NCBI GenBank assembly: GCA_030340625.1
Contig: JAOPHQ010005149.1
Span: forward strand, 96,001 to 160,000
Length of the DNA stretch: 64,000 bases
Reading direction: 5' to 3'
Source of the DNA: Merluccius polli
Taxonomy: Eukaryota > Chordata > Actinopteri > Gadiformes > Merlucciidae
In this document: positions 43,760 through 55,134 of the stretch, piece after piece
Layout: each line of letters begins with the position of its first letter
How positions within the stretch are numbered: the stretch's first letter is position 1
The notes under the pieces: model-generated
Database searches by the model: none
Told to the model about the DNA's origin: nothing
What the model saw: only the letters and a program-made list of their open reading frames with translations
Translations under genes and position numbers: made by a program

Positions 43760-44777
43760 CTAGTCTGTTACTCAGCTCAGTGTGATGTCATATCCTGCTG
43801 AGTTTCTCCACTCATGTACCAACTAAGCCAGATACCTGTTCATAAGAGTCAAATAGAAAGTTGAATTGTCTGCAAATATAATCAACCACACAAAATACCA
43901 AAGGCTATTAGCACATTAGCCTGGTGCTAACCACCCACACACATACATACAGCCGCCAGATGGAAAACAATAGCAGCTTTGTAATGCAAGTTCCAGGCTA
44001 CTGCCATTTGGCTTACAGGCCAACGATGAGCTATGGGTGTCAGTTGGCGGTTGTCAGTTAGTGGGTGTCAGTGGGAGAGAGAGAGAAGAGGCTGGTATTT
44101 TTTCATTTAACTGTGATCATCATAGTTGATGATATTGTAACACAGTATGGTAGAAAAGAGGCCTGCAATGCCAATTTAATAATTTAATATTTAATAATAT
44201 TTTTAGTCCAGGCCTGCTGACAGCTTATTGAACGAGGAGGCATAAAAAATGAACCTCGAGTCCAGTAACGGTCCCCCCGAAGCAAAAGTAAAACAAGACG
44301 AAAAAAATACAGATTTTTGTGTAAGATCAGTGATTATACTCAACTACTCAGACCCTTTAGTTCACTATATTCTCAACATCAAGCTGCTTTTGAATGAGAC
44401 TGGATGAGTTGATTTGAGTTCATTGTCAAGGACAGATTTCCTCAGTTGAGGTTAAGTACCCGAACCGGTTGCTAGGATACAGAAACCCTTCTGACCCGAA
44501 AGATTCTGCAGCTTTGAGTTAAACCAGCCAATCATGGAATAGCACTGAATATAGTCACACAAGTAGTAAACATTAGGATTTACAATCTCTTTACTACAAT
44601 TGTTTGATAATACTGGTTATTTTAAAGTAACTACTTTTCAAACAAGATATATATAAATATAATGACAACAACTAATCAACAACTCATCGATTAAATATGG
44701 GAAAAAACCTGCTCAGAAATGTATACACCGACTGTATTAAAACTCTGAAAATAAAGCATCTACTAAATAGCATATTA
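43760..44777 (-). other. intron segment without genes
   Basis: Plain AT-rich intron; nothing recognised. Confidence 0.6.
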
Positions 44778-44785
44778 TATATATA

Positions 44786-44831
<46 letters not shown>
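44778..44831. repeat. (TA)n microsatellite
   Basis: About 25 TA units with one ACTG interruption. Confidence 0.93.
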
Positions 44832-44833
<2 letters not shown>

Positions 44834-45186
44834 GGGACATATTGTCCTTATGGTAAGACGATACTAAGAAATGCAACATGAAGAGAGTATAAATGATTAG
44901 CATCGCCCTGTTGAATGTGTTTGCTTTTGAAGATTGATTTGGGGTAAGGTTTCCTCTGCAAGGTGTTAGCCTCTCTCTCTGCCGCTAAACGGCTCAGCGC
45001 CCGGCGGTGGACATTGGCTCGCAGCCCAATGAGAGAGTGTGAGCTCAGCTGGTCTGGAACAGTAACAGTTAAAGAACTCTACACATATACACACACACAC
45101 AGAGGAAACTATTCATTTCTCTCTCTGGGTCTCCTTCAGCAGACAGGTGGAGCAGCGCTCACACACTGCAGCTGTAGGACCGCCAT

Positions 45187-45580
45187 GTGTGTGTGTGTGT
45201 GTGTGTGTGCGTTTGTGTGTGAATGCCTCCATGCATGTGCACCAGGTCTCTGCAGTCTTGATGAAAACACGAGACAGACAACACTCAGTGAGACCCCTCA
45301 TTAGAGGGGCGATGAGTTTACAAAAAGGTACTTAAATTGTTGTGTTTTTAAAACAGTGACAAGGTCCTAAAGACAAAAGGTCATGGAACAGAAAAGCTTA
45401 ATTTTGAATTACTCTCCTCTCCCATCTCCTCCTCCTCCTCCTCCTCCTCCTCCTCCTCCTCCTCCTCCTCTTCTTCCCACTCCCTTCGCGGCCTTCACTG
45501 CGTGTGATCGGCTGAAGGACGAGCACACACAGAATTGTTCCACAGATGGAACACCATCAAGGACCGAGGTGGGCAGAGAT

Positions 45581-45617
<37 letters not shown>

Positions 45618-45711
45618 CTGGGAGACATGCCCACCCTCCTCCTCACTGAGGACCTTGGAGAGAGTACGGCCAGGTGGACTGACGCACACTCTCAGGTCCT
45701 CTTACACTGCC

Positions 45712-45783
<72 letters not shown>
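45187..45783. repeat. cluster of (GT)n, (CTC)n and (AC)n microsatellites
   Basis: GT 45187-45212; CTC triplets 45427-45471; AC 45583-45616; AC 45715-45781. Short frames with His/Thr or Pro runs across them are artefacts. Confidence 0.93.
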
Positions 45784-45785
<2 letters not shown>

Positions 45786-45879
45786 AGCTAGCGACTTCAG
45801 ATTAAAGTGAGGTTGACAGAAGCTATCTCCTGGATCTCAGCACTGTGACTCTGATCTGTCTGTCCTGAAGTAACTAGCT

Positions 45880-46978
45880 GGCCTTTCTGTGTGGACCTAA
45901 CAGGAAGACACAATCCTGTCTGTGTGGACCTGACAGGAAGACACGGTCCTGTCTGTGTGGACCTGACAGGAATACACAGACCTTTCTGTGTGGACCTGAC
46001 AGGAAGACGACCTGCCAGGAAGAGAGGGTCCTGTCTGTGTGGACCTGACAGGAAGACACGGCCCTGTCTGTGTGGACTTGACAGGAACACAGGGTCCTGT
46101 CTGTGTGGACCTGACAGGAAGACAGGGTCCTGTCTGTGTGGACCTGACAGGAAGACAGTGTCCTGTCTGTGTGGACCTGACAGGAAGACAGGGTCCTGTC
46201 TGTGTAGACCTGACAGGAAGACACAGTCCTGTCTGTGTGGACCTGACAGGAAGACGAACTGACAGGAAGACATGGTCCTGTCTGTGGACCTGACAGGAAG
46301 AGAGGGTCCTGTCTGTGTGGACCTGACAGGAAGACAGGGTCCTATCTGTGTGGACCTGACAGGAAGACAGGTTCCTGTCTGTGTAGATCTGACAGGAAGA
46401 CACGGTCCTGTCTGTGTGGACCTGACAGGAAGACACGGTCCTGTCTGTGTGGACCTGACAGGAAGACACAGACCTTTCTGTGTGGACCTGACAGGAAGAT
46501 GACCTGACAGGAAGATAGGGTCCTGTCTGTGTGGACCTGACAGGAAGAGAGGGTCCTGTCTGTATGGACCTGACAGGAAGACAGGGTCTTGTCTGTGTGG
46601 ACCTGACAGGAAGAGAGGGTCTTGTGTGTAGGGACCTGACAGGAAGACAGGGTCCTGTCTGTGTAGACCTGACAGGAAGACACAGACATTTCTGTGTGGA
46701 CCTGATAGGAAGACGACCTGACAGGAAGACAGGGTCCTATCTGTGTGGACCTGACAGGAACACATGGTCCTGTCTGTGTGGACCTGACAGGAAGACACGG
46801 TCGTGTCTGTGTGGACCTGACAGGAAGACAGGGTCCTATCTGCGTGGACCTGACAGGAACACATGGTCCTGTCTGTATGGACCTGACAGGAAGACAGGGT
46901 CCTGTCTGTGTCAACCAGACAGGAAGACACGATCCTGTCTGTGTGGACCTGACAGGAAGACGACCTGACAGGAAGACA
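45880..46978. repeat. 33-bp minisatellite GACAGGAAGACACGGTCCTG...
   Basis: About 33 copies of a 33-bp unit (CTGACAGGAAGACACGGTCC plus TGTCTGTGTGGAC). The unit is a multiple of three without stops, so long frames exist on both strands (up to 421 codons on the minus strand). They are repeat artefacts. Each unit contains the complementary pair GGTCC/GGACC. Four shortened units reading GACAGGAAGACGACCTGACAGG recur about every 240 bp. Confidence 0.95.
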
Positions 46979-47700
46979 TAGCATAGGTTTCACATTAGAA
47001 ACGCTGACAGGTGGGAGTGCTTTGGGCTTGAGACTGTGAAGTGAAGTTTCAAGCAGTTTCAAGTTTCAAGAATAAATACAATCGTACAATAATTGGCCTG
47101 AAATAATATTCATCAGAGTAAATATGTGCTCCGACGTGCATAAACATCATAACTATCATAAATATTATAACTATCATAGTCTGGCTTACCAGATGTAGGT
47201 TGTTGGTATAAGCCCGCCCAAGCCTGCCATTGGTCGGCTGAAATAGTCGCCCAATGGTGATAGGAGGAGATATGTCTTGGTATGTGAGACTATAATTATC
47301 ATAACTATTATAACACACATAACCACCATAAACATCATAACTATCATAACTGACATAAATATATCTATCATAACTGACATAAACATAAGTCTGACTAAAT
47401 ACAACATCTTTTTTCACTCATTCATTTTGTTTTTGATTGAACAATGTCTCCGGCCATGCTAAGAACCAACCCAGGCCTTAACCTCAACATGGCTCTCTCC
47501 TCTCTTAAACCCTGTGTGTGCATGTCTTGGCAGCTATGGAGCTGACAGCAGCAGTCAAACCAGACAAGCCCCAGCTCACTGCCTCGCTCCATGGCCTCCA
47601 GCCTCCACCTCGCAGCACATAGCTTAGAGCTCTACCGCTGACTCACTGGGTCAAACCCTCCCATGATGGGTAACCCTAACACTAACCCTTATCTATTATC
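46979..47700 (-). other. intron segment with ATAACTATCATAA repeats
   Basis: 47140-47185 and 47290-47400 are AT-rich repeats of CATAACTATCATAA. No gene. Confidence 0.6.
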
Positions 47701-47790
47701 CATCTATTAACCCTTACTAACCATATCTAACCTAATCCCTAAACTAACCATCTCTAACCTAATACCTAACTTAATCATCTCAAACCACAA
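47640..47790. repeat. diverged copies of the 27-bp TAACCTAATACC repeat
   Basis: AACCATCTCTAACCTAATACC and relatives, the same unit as the 12247-12720 array. Confidence 0.75.
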
Positions 47791-48017
47791 GTACAAACAC
47801 TAAACATTTGCTGCTTGGGACTTCAGAAATTCAAATGTTTGGTTCATTGGATCATTAAAAAATGTATACTTTAGCTAGACATCACTTTGGACTCTTGTCA
47901 GAGCTCCAGAATTCCACAAATTTGGTGGCATTTGCCACCAAAAATCTGTCCAGTGCCACTAAAAAAAATAATTGGTGCCACTTGACTTTCGTTGGTGTTT
48001 TTTAATTTTGTAATCTT

Positions 48018-48097
48018 TATTATTATTATTATTATTGTTATTGTTATTATTATTATTGTTATTATTATTGTTGTTATTATTATTATTATTATTATTT
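48018..48097. repeat. (TTA)n microsatellite
   Basis: About 25 TTA/TTG triplets. Confidence 0.93.
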
Positions 48098-48263
48098 AAA
48101 TCCTAAAGTCATAGTTTGGTCAAACAGTTGGCCAATTTTGTTTGATTATTTATTATCCTCCTTTGAACTACCCACTGGCGTAGTCTCTCGCGCTGTATAG
48201 TATACTATGACGGCCTTCTCCCGCGCCTTCTCGTTCAGGTTGTAGGTCATTATTGCCACATCA

Positions 48264-49508
48264 TTGTCCCATTATTGTCACAAAACATTAAGAATAATGA
48301 AGCTTATCAACACATTTTTCATTAAGAAAAATGTCATTTGCACATTTTTCATTAAGAAAAATGTCCCAACACCTGAGGTTAGACCAGACCCAGCAGAAAC
48401 TGATTCTGACGACGAACAACAGGTACAGCCAGAACAGGAATCTTCGGAGCCGGAGGTAACCAAGCACCCACCCCCCGCTAAAAAGCCCAAGATATAGATT
48501 TTGCACTGAGTGGCTTAAAGAGTTTACATGGCTAAGGTATGGCACAACATGAAAACACATGTACTGTTGATTGCAAACAATGCGTCTGACTATTGCCTGC
48601 AATACCAAACTTGCCACAAGCACATACAATGCCGGGACAGGTACAACACCAGCGCAGCAGCCCCCCTCCCCGCGGCGTTCCAATGCTAAGATGTGGCAAA
48701 CCGATCATGAGAGGAGGCAGAGATGACCATCAAGTACGGCATACAACATTGCTAAAGAGGAAATGCTGTTCACTAAATTTAGGTCACAGATACTAGAACA
48801 CGTAGACCTTGCAAAGGAGGAGTTTGAGGCCCTGAAGATGCTCATCTCCACAACCTTCATGGACAAGAACTACCTGTCCCTTTGATGACGAAATGTATTT
48901 ATCTGGTATTCATAAAACATGATAATTGTCAATTTTATCAATGTCAATGAAGCCCAAACCGAAGTGTAATCTGTTCTTTTTTGTATTTTTTAGACATCCT
49001 GCACCTGATCCACATAATGCTGGTCCTCCCAGTGGTCTCGGCTGTGTGTGAAAGAGGGTTCACTTCTCAAAAGAGGATCAAATCAGACATCACAGCATCT
49101 CTCCACTCAGACACAGTGGAGGACCTTATTAGAATCAGCATTGAGGGGCCTAGTTTGGAGGACTTCGATGCCAGGGAAAGTGTGAACACCTGGTTCACCC
49201 AGGGACAAAGGGCAACAGGTCCAAATTATAGGGGTTGGCCATCTGCAGACCCTGGGGCTTCTGGGGATCTCTTGTAAAGGGGAAGGACAGGGGACTTTTT
49301 TGTTATTTAAAGTTGTTGTATTTATTTTATGTTAATTTAGGTTATTGAACTGTATGCACTTTAAACAAGAGCACTTTTATTTTAGTTGATTAGTACGTTA
49401 TGTTAATAAAAAATCATTTTTGCACCGTATTACCGTTTTACATTTTTGTATTTAAAAAAAATATCGTTAGATTAATCGACTATGAAAATAATATTTAGTT
49501 GCAGCCCT
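48264..49508 (+). pseudogene. hAT-family transposase remnant (zinc-finger/hAT-C type)
   Basis: Three disconnected coding pieces in order. 48297-48497 gives MKLINTFFIKKNV with a 30-bp internal duplication, then an acidic and proline-rich tail ending KKPKI. About 48735-48890 gives AYNIAKEEMLFTKFRSQILE. 48981-49277 gives LPVVSAVCERGFTSQKRIKSDI and SDTVEDLIRISIEGPS, the hAT C-terminal dimerisation region. The end near 49508 (GTTGCAGCCCTA) is a hAT-like terminal repeat. Frames shift and the catalytic core is missing, so the element is dead. Confidence 0.75.
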
Positions 49509-49959
49509 AGCCAGCTGACTAAAACTCGTACAGAGCGTTTAGAAAGATGTATTTGATGCTGTTTTCCCTCCAAGCCCCTTCTTGCACCTTCTCTAAAGGG
49601 CAGAAGGTTTATCGTCATACACATTCCTGTACCTCCAACAACAGTGTGACTAGCGGATGTTTACACCCTCTGCTCTGTGGTTTGGCCCACTAGCCTTTCT
49701 TTAGCTTCCTGTTGGCAACAGCAGACAAGAACGATGTGGTGATCAGAGCACTGCAGTAGAAGCGGCGAGAGGGACAGCATGTTACAGAGGGGGCTGACCT
49801 GGCTCTTAAGATGGCTCATCTTCAACTGATTTATCTGATTTACCTGGTTTGGTCTTAAAATGAAAGATTTGATTTAGAGTCGGATGAGGTTCATGCAGAA
49901 TGAACCCTTTTGTACAATAATGTACAACTACACCTACATACTAGTAAATATACTTTTCC

Positions 49960-50158
49960 ACAATGCAATTGTGCTGAGACACTTTTATCCAAAGCAACTT
50001 ACAGTAAATTCAGATACATGTCATGAAGGAGCAGGGAAGGGTTAGGGGGCATCTTGCTGCTAACCTACAGGTCAGACTGTGGACATTGGGGGATCGAACC
50101 CAGTGCCTTTCACCTGGGAGTCAAACACTGTAACCCTAACCATGACACTATCCTTTAT
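49960..50158 (-). mobile_element. SINE, reverse orientation
   Basis: CTTTTATCCAAAGCAACTTA (complement of the fish SINE tail) at 49982-50001, then a tRNA-like head complement with GGATCGAACCCAGTG near 50091-50105. A further fragment of its middle (AATTCAGATACATGTCATTA) is at 60744-60763. Confidence 0.65.
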
Positions 50159-50291
50159 GTCAGTATATTTACATACATCTCTTCGGTAACATAAATCCAA
50201 TTATTGTGGATATCGATTTTAGCCGGATATCCATTGTTTTCTACAAAGGTTGGTGTTCTAGTTTCTGATTGGTCGAGCGGTAGTGACTCAC

Positions 50292-50488
50292 CTCCAGGGG
50301 GGTGTGGTCTGGTTGGGCGGGGGCGGTGATGTCACTCCTCCTCAGGTTGATGGCATGAACCTCTTGCGGCAGCGTAGCGGTGGCACGGCTAGCGCAGCCG
50401 GCTAGCGCAGTGAAGCTACGTAGCATGGCCTGCACTGGGTGCCCCCCCCCCGCTGGCAGCAGCTCGCACGGGCTCCGAGACAGAGGAC
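50292..50488 (-). CDS. tgfbr3: betaglycan ectodomain exon 1 of those seen (orphan domain start)
   Basis: Two bases plus 65 codons (acceptor CACCCTCAG, donor GAG/GTGAGT at 50291). Reads GPLSRSPCELLPAGGGHPVQ, then AMLRSFTALAGCASRATATL and PQEVHAINLRRSD. The mammalian counterpart is ALCELSPVSASHPVQALMESFTVLSGCASRGTTGLPQEVHVLNLR. This is the first segment of the mature protein; the split glycine codon should come from a signal-peptide exon. The exon contains a run of ten G on the coding strand within LPAGGGH. Confidence 0.96.
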
Positions 50489-51950
50489 CTGAGGGTGGCC
50501 ACAAAGAGCATCCAGGGTTAATACATAATGTACAGGTTGCCTAGGTAGTCTATAGGGCTGGTACATCAGAATGCATCATCAGAGTTTTTGCTGGCGATAC
50601 TCCATGCGCCATATTGAGAGGACTCCAAAGAGTTATAGTACTGTCAAATCCTAAACCAACGTAAATATAACGTAACCTAGGCTAATGAAAACTTTGTTTT
50701 GCCATGTCTCGCATTAGAAACCCTGTGGCAGTTTCAAACACAACAATGTCTCCCCATAATGACAAATCATTTCACGATGAATTACTAAACAATTACCAAA
50801 AAAACATGACTACCAACATAATAACTAACATAACAATGCCCCTATGCTTCCAAAATGGTGGCAGTCATTGCGATGTACAAGCCGTATACATACAACTTAT
50901 CGCAGTTAAACACAGTTATGAAAACAATGGAGTAGAACGATTCCACGGGCAGCAGTGTTACTGTCTACAACATGTTATTTTATCTTCCATTTGGGAACAT
51001 CTCACATGCTGACTTACGCACTTGATTGCTGATTTGTGATCATCTAGCTCCAGTAGTCTAGAATGTACTTTGTTGAGCTGTAGGCCCACAAAAGCAATAT
51101 GTGATAATGTGATATATCTACTGTAACTGCACTGCCTGTGCACTGTTTAAAACAATAATAACACATCTTAACACATCTAAATCAGAGAGATACCTCTGAG
51201 ACCTACAGTAGATTGAATCAGAAAAAACAGAAGAAAGCTAAACTAAAAAGTTTGTTTTATTTGTAATGCCCTCAGTTCCTCTGGCAGGCTGTTCCTCTAT
51301 TCCTCTTAAACTACAATTTATTATTTTGAATAGGTACAATAAAATAAAAATATCCTATTCTATTCTACTCAACTCTACTCTACTGAACCCGAGGGGACAA
51401 GCTGCAGGACACACCAACAGGACGTGCAATTCTCACAATAGATTCACCATCTCTTCCTTATATGGTCAAACCAGAAGGTGGGCCAGACTTGACAGTTTAA
51501 CGCTCCCATGGTCACCAAGACCATAATAAGCCCTTGACTATGTGGTCTTCAGTGGTTGCCTTGACGATCCACCTGACATTATGGTCTGCATTTCTGACGT
51601 GGATCACTGCTAATGGTGGGCTTATGGTACAGATCACACTCATAGTAAAGTTACAATCAGAGGAGGAGGAGGAGGAGGAAGAGGAAGTTAATAGAGAAAT
51701 AGCCTGGGCTTTCTGGTGTAAGATCAGAGAAAATTGAACAGTTATTTATAGCTGTTAATTTATTGTTCTTTTCTCTCTCTTTCTAAAATTAGCAGTGGCA
51801 TGGTTCCCACATAGCGATTATACTTGTAGTAGTAGATGGCAGAAAAGTACCATGAGTTCAGTTTAAGTTCTTTGTTAAATAATGTGAGGTTATTTCTGCT
51901 TGAGCATGAAAGAAAATAAAGAGGGAATCAGAAAACTATGCACATACACA
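50489..51950 (-). other. upstream intron or flank without recognised exon
   Basis: No minus-strand ATG plus hydrophobic stretch ending in phase-1 G/GT could be supported here. Short GGA run at 51660-51687. The signal-peptide exon may be very short or diverged, or it may lie beyond the window. Confidence 0.55.
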
Positions 51951-51964
51951 CATACAGTAGAAGA

Positions 51965-52145
51965 GTGCTAACACTTCTGACGCTACCCTTCAGAGGCTAA
52001 CCATTCTGACGCTAACTCTTCTGACGCTAACCCTTCTGACAATAACTCTTCTGACACTAACCCTTCTGACGCTAACTCTTCTGATGATACCCCTTCTGAC
52101 GCTAACCCTTCTGACACAAACTCTTCTGACGCTAACCCTTCTAAT
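51965..52145 (+). repeat. 15-bp minisatellite CTTCTGACGCTAACC
   Basis: About twelve copies; the unit is a multiple of three, giving a repetitive RRVSVRRVCV frame on the minus strand. Followed by four TGCTGTATT 9-mers. Confidence 0.93.
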
Positions 52146-52210
52146 GCCCTGCTGTATTGCTGTATTGCTGTATTGCTGTGTTGTGTCGAACAGCGAGACC
52201 ACAGCGAGAC

Positions 52211-53144
52211 CTAGGGTGGCCAGACGTCCGGCTTTAGGCCGGACCGTCCAGTTTTTCAATGCCCTGTCTGGCGTCCGGCGCAGCATCAAGCCGGACGCGT
52301 ATTTGTCCTCCTTTTTGAGACACTGCTTGAAGAGCGGAGTTATAGACTCTCTGCTGGGATGCAGCACAACGTCCAATGCAGTCACATATCTGGTTTAACT
52401 AGGGTGACCAGACGTCCTCTTTTGCCCGGACATGTCCTCTTTTTGAGACCTAAAAAAATGCCTGGGCAGATTTTCGAAATCGTCCGGGATTTTGTTTTCA
52501 AACATGCAACATCGGAATTTCCATTGCGTTCGCTGATCAACTAGTCCCGCCTCCCCCTACTCAGTTCTGTTAGTCCCGCCCTCCCCCTACTCAGTTCTGT
52601 TCGCTTTGCTTTGAGTGGCAGTGAGTAGGGGGAGTTACCTGCATACGGTTTGACTGTAGAGCTGCCGTCATTGGTCGATAGCCTTTTCTGTGAGCTTTTA
52701 ATTGGTCAGTCTGCACCTCAGTGGCGCGAGCTGCTTCCTTGTTTATCAAAGAGAGCGCATGTACCGGGGGCATCTCTGCAGCTATGCCAAAATGTAAATG
52801 CAAGTTCATGGATGAACTAAAAAAGAAATATCCATGCTTTCGTCTTGGTCGCGATCCACACAAAGCTTTTTATTATTATAGCCACTTTTTATTATATTTT
52901 TAGGTTATTGTTTTATAGGGCCAAACATTGAAAACGTTTACTTTAGGCCTGTATTTTCTGTGCGTTTGCACTTTGAGGCAGTGTTTTTCTATTTTCTATG
53001 TTAGTGTTGTTAAGGGCCAATAAAGCTCATTTTCATATCTAGTCACCATGACTGTGGACACATTTATATGTGAACATGTGATACACTACGCCCCCCCCTG
53101 CTGAGGTGTCCTCCTTTTCACAAACTCATATCTGGTCACGCTAG
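52211..53144. mobile_element. two head-to-tail transposons with CTAGGGTGRCCAGACGTCC ends
   Basis: The first unit, 52211-52396, runs from CTAGGGTGGCCAGACGTCC to CATATCTGGTTT. The second, 52399-53144, runs from CTAGGGTGACCAGACGTCC to CTCATATCTGGTCACGCTAG. The termini are inverted (TGACCAGA...TCTGGTCA). The first is a short deletion derivative; the second contains a coding fragment (52785-52870). Superfamily uncertain, probably hAT-related. Confidence 0.65.
52785..52870 (+). pseudogene. fragment of a transposon zinc-finger N-terminus
   Basis: From ATG at 52785: M-P-K-C-K-C-K-F then DELKKKYPCFRLGRDPHKAF. This resembles the start of TTF/BED-type zinc-finger hAT proteins common in fish (KKYPCFRxGRD motif, from memory). 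Similarity stops at once after KAF, so only an N-terminal exon-like fragment remains. Confidence 0.5.
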
Positions 53145-53156
53145 CGAGATCACACT

Positions 53157-53191
53157 GACTAGCTGGACTCGAACTGCAAGTCCAGCTAGTC
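53157..53191. repeat. 13-bp perfect hairpin
   Basis: GACTAGCTGGACT (53157-53169) and complement AGTCCAGCTAGTC (53179-53191), extended by a weaker CACT/AGTG pair. Adjacent to the transposon end at 53144. Confidence 0.8.
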
Positions 53192-53397
53192 AGGCAGTGA
53201 CCGGAAACTATCTAGCTTACATCTACACCTGTCAGTTAGTTGGTTAGCCTGCTATCTGCGATCCGTACACTAGCACATTAGCCTCTAACACGTGCGGCAC
53301 GGTGCAAATGTCTGGAGTGCTTGGTTTTCACAGACTGTGCCATGTTTACAAGATGACACTCCTTCATGCCACACTTCACTACTGTGGTAACCTTTAA

Positions 53398-54686
53398 AGG
53401 GACACTAAGTAGTTTTTTTAGTAATTTATTACGTCAAATCAACGTCTTCATTCATAAATAAGTCCCCATTTGTGTACAATTATCTCTGTCAACAATCTCA
53501 CTTATCCTCCTGAGCGAAGAATCACTTATCAGAATTTACATAGGACGGGCAAGCTCTATGGAGGCTTCCATGTCCTTCCGGTCTATGAACTGCCGAGAGG
53601 GACAAAAAGCACTACGTGGTACAGGTAAGGCTAAACGCGTTTTCACTCAGAGCCAGCGTGACTGTGGAACAGAGAAGGAGCGAGACGCGCTTGTCACTTA
53701 AAAAACGATATAAACATGAGAACATAATTCACTATCTTGCTCGAGGAGTAATTACTCATACATGCTCACACTAATGCTTCAATGCAGTTTGAAGTTTGTT
53801 TGAAATAACGTACCCAGTGCCCGGTACGCACCGGTACACAGTACCGGCACTTCTACATTTTACCCTTTAGCGTACCGGCACTTTTTCTTGCGTACCGGCA
53901 CTTGTCACAGGCTGCGGTCGTAGGTCCCGTGGTGGGTTACGATCGCGCCCCCCCCCCCGTCGGTCGTAGGTCCGGGGTGGGTTAATATCCCCCCCCCCCC
54001 CCCCCCCCCCCGTCGGTCGTAGGTCCGAGGTGGGTTAATATACCCTCCCCCCCCGTCGGTCGTAGGTCCGGGTTGGGTTAATATCCCCCCCCCCCAGTCA
54101 GGTCGTAGGTCCGGGGTGGGTTAATATCCCCCCCCCCCGTCGGTCGTAGGTCTGGGGTGGGTTAATATCCCCCCCCGTCGGTCGTTAGGTCCGGGGTGGG
54201 TTAATATCCCCCCCCAAACCGGGTTAATATCCCCCCCCCGTCGGTCGTAGGTCCGGGGTGGGTTAATATCCCCCCCCCGTCGGTCGTAGGTCCGGGGTGG
54301 GTTAATATCCCCCCCCGTCGGTCGTAGGTCCGGGGTGGGTTAATATCCCCCCCCCCCCCCCCCCCCTGTCGGTCGTAGGTCCGGGGTGGGTTAATATCGC
54401 GCCCCCCCCCCCCCCCCCCCCCCCCGTCGCATATATGTGAATAAGGGAGTACCGTACCGGCACTTATTTTTCCACTTCGAGCACTGAACGTACCTCATCA
54501 TCCGAAACAAAACTTGATGAAGTGGTGTTTGAAGACATGTTGTTATCATGTTGTCATAGCTTCTTGAATCTTGACTAATACCGCTTGCCATAGTTCGAAA
54601 ACGCGAGGCGCTAGAGAGCATAAATTCGTTTGAATGCAAAATACAATTTGACCACTAGATGGGGGAAAGAAATACTTAGTGTCCCT
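53398..54686. mobile_element. TTAA-target element containing poly-C minisatellite
   Basis: Terminal repeats AGGGACACTAAGTA (left) and exact complement TACTTAGTGTCCCT (right), flanked by TTAA at 53394-53397 and 54687-54690. Size 1289 bp, no transposase. TTAA targets and AGG-starting ends suggest Kolobok; piggyBac is the alternative. The interior at 53935-54427 is a tandem array described separately. Confidence 0.78.
53935..54427. repeat. GTCGGTCGTAGGTCCGGGGT / poly-C minisatellite
   Basis: About eleven units of GTCGGTCGTAGGTCCGGGGT plus GGGTTAATATC and a run of 7-24 C. C-run length varies from unit to unit. The minus strand therefore has repeated G tracts able to form G-quadruplexes. The assembly may be unreliable in length here. 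Confidence 0.92.
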
Positions 54687-54959
54687 TTAAAGGGGCCCTC
54701 TTATTAACACCAGGTGTGATGTTGATTATCCATTACAAGCCATTTAAAAACCGACCCATTTGTGACATCACAAGTAAGAATGTTCCATCCAGATATATGA
54801 TGGCTAGATAGATCAGCCTACCAGTTGGTACAGTGCATTGGGTTGGCTGGGAGTCCAATCTATCTGTTATACTACAGCTGGGTGGACACTCCCACTTGTG
54901 ACATCACTATCGGGTCAAGCAGTGCTAAAGCAGGGATCCTTTAACACCATGCTGCTGCT

Positions 54960-55130
54960 AACCAGCCTGCTGGCCACTTTAACACACTCACACACACTTA
55001 AACACACACACACTAACACACTCAGACACACACATTAGCACACTCACACACACACACACACACACTTTAACACACACACACACACTTTACCACACTCACA
55101 CACACACTTTAACACACTCACACACACACT
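54960..55130. repeat. CA-rich ACACACTTTAACACACTCAC repeat
   Basis: Degenerate 14-20 bp units based on CACACTTTAACACACTCA. Confidence 0.88.
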
Positions 55131-55134
55131 AACA

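Larger units (their letters stand above)
864..50488 (-). other. tgfbr3: tgfbr3 gene, visible ectodomain portion (12 exons)
   Basis: Betaglycan is a single-pass membrane proteoglycan co-receptor that binds TGF-beta2, inhibin and BMPs and presents ligand to the signalling receptors. Its ectodomain is an N-terminal orphan domain followed by a ZP module. Twelve minus-strand exons, read from high to low coordinates, give a continuous frame whose segments align by eye with vertebrate betaglycan as I remember it. Examples are HPVQA, LPQEVH, FPHGNEHLL, FLSLNYLA, VNWVIKS, LQDPECKA, DPELGF, SCFVSPNSNP and LLFLHCE. Every junction has AG/GT and matching phase, and there are no stops inside exons. The signal-peptide exon, membrane span and cytoplasmic tail are not visible. 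Visible intron sizes range from 240 bp to 21.5 kb. The gene name is firm; whether this is a tgfbr3 paralogue cannot be told from the window. Confidence 0.95.

Noticed and set aside
45797..47062. 421-codon minus-strand frame and several overlapping frames
   Set aside because: All derive from the 33-bp minisatellite; overlapping repetitive frames on both strands at once show absence of stops, not a gene.
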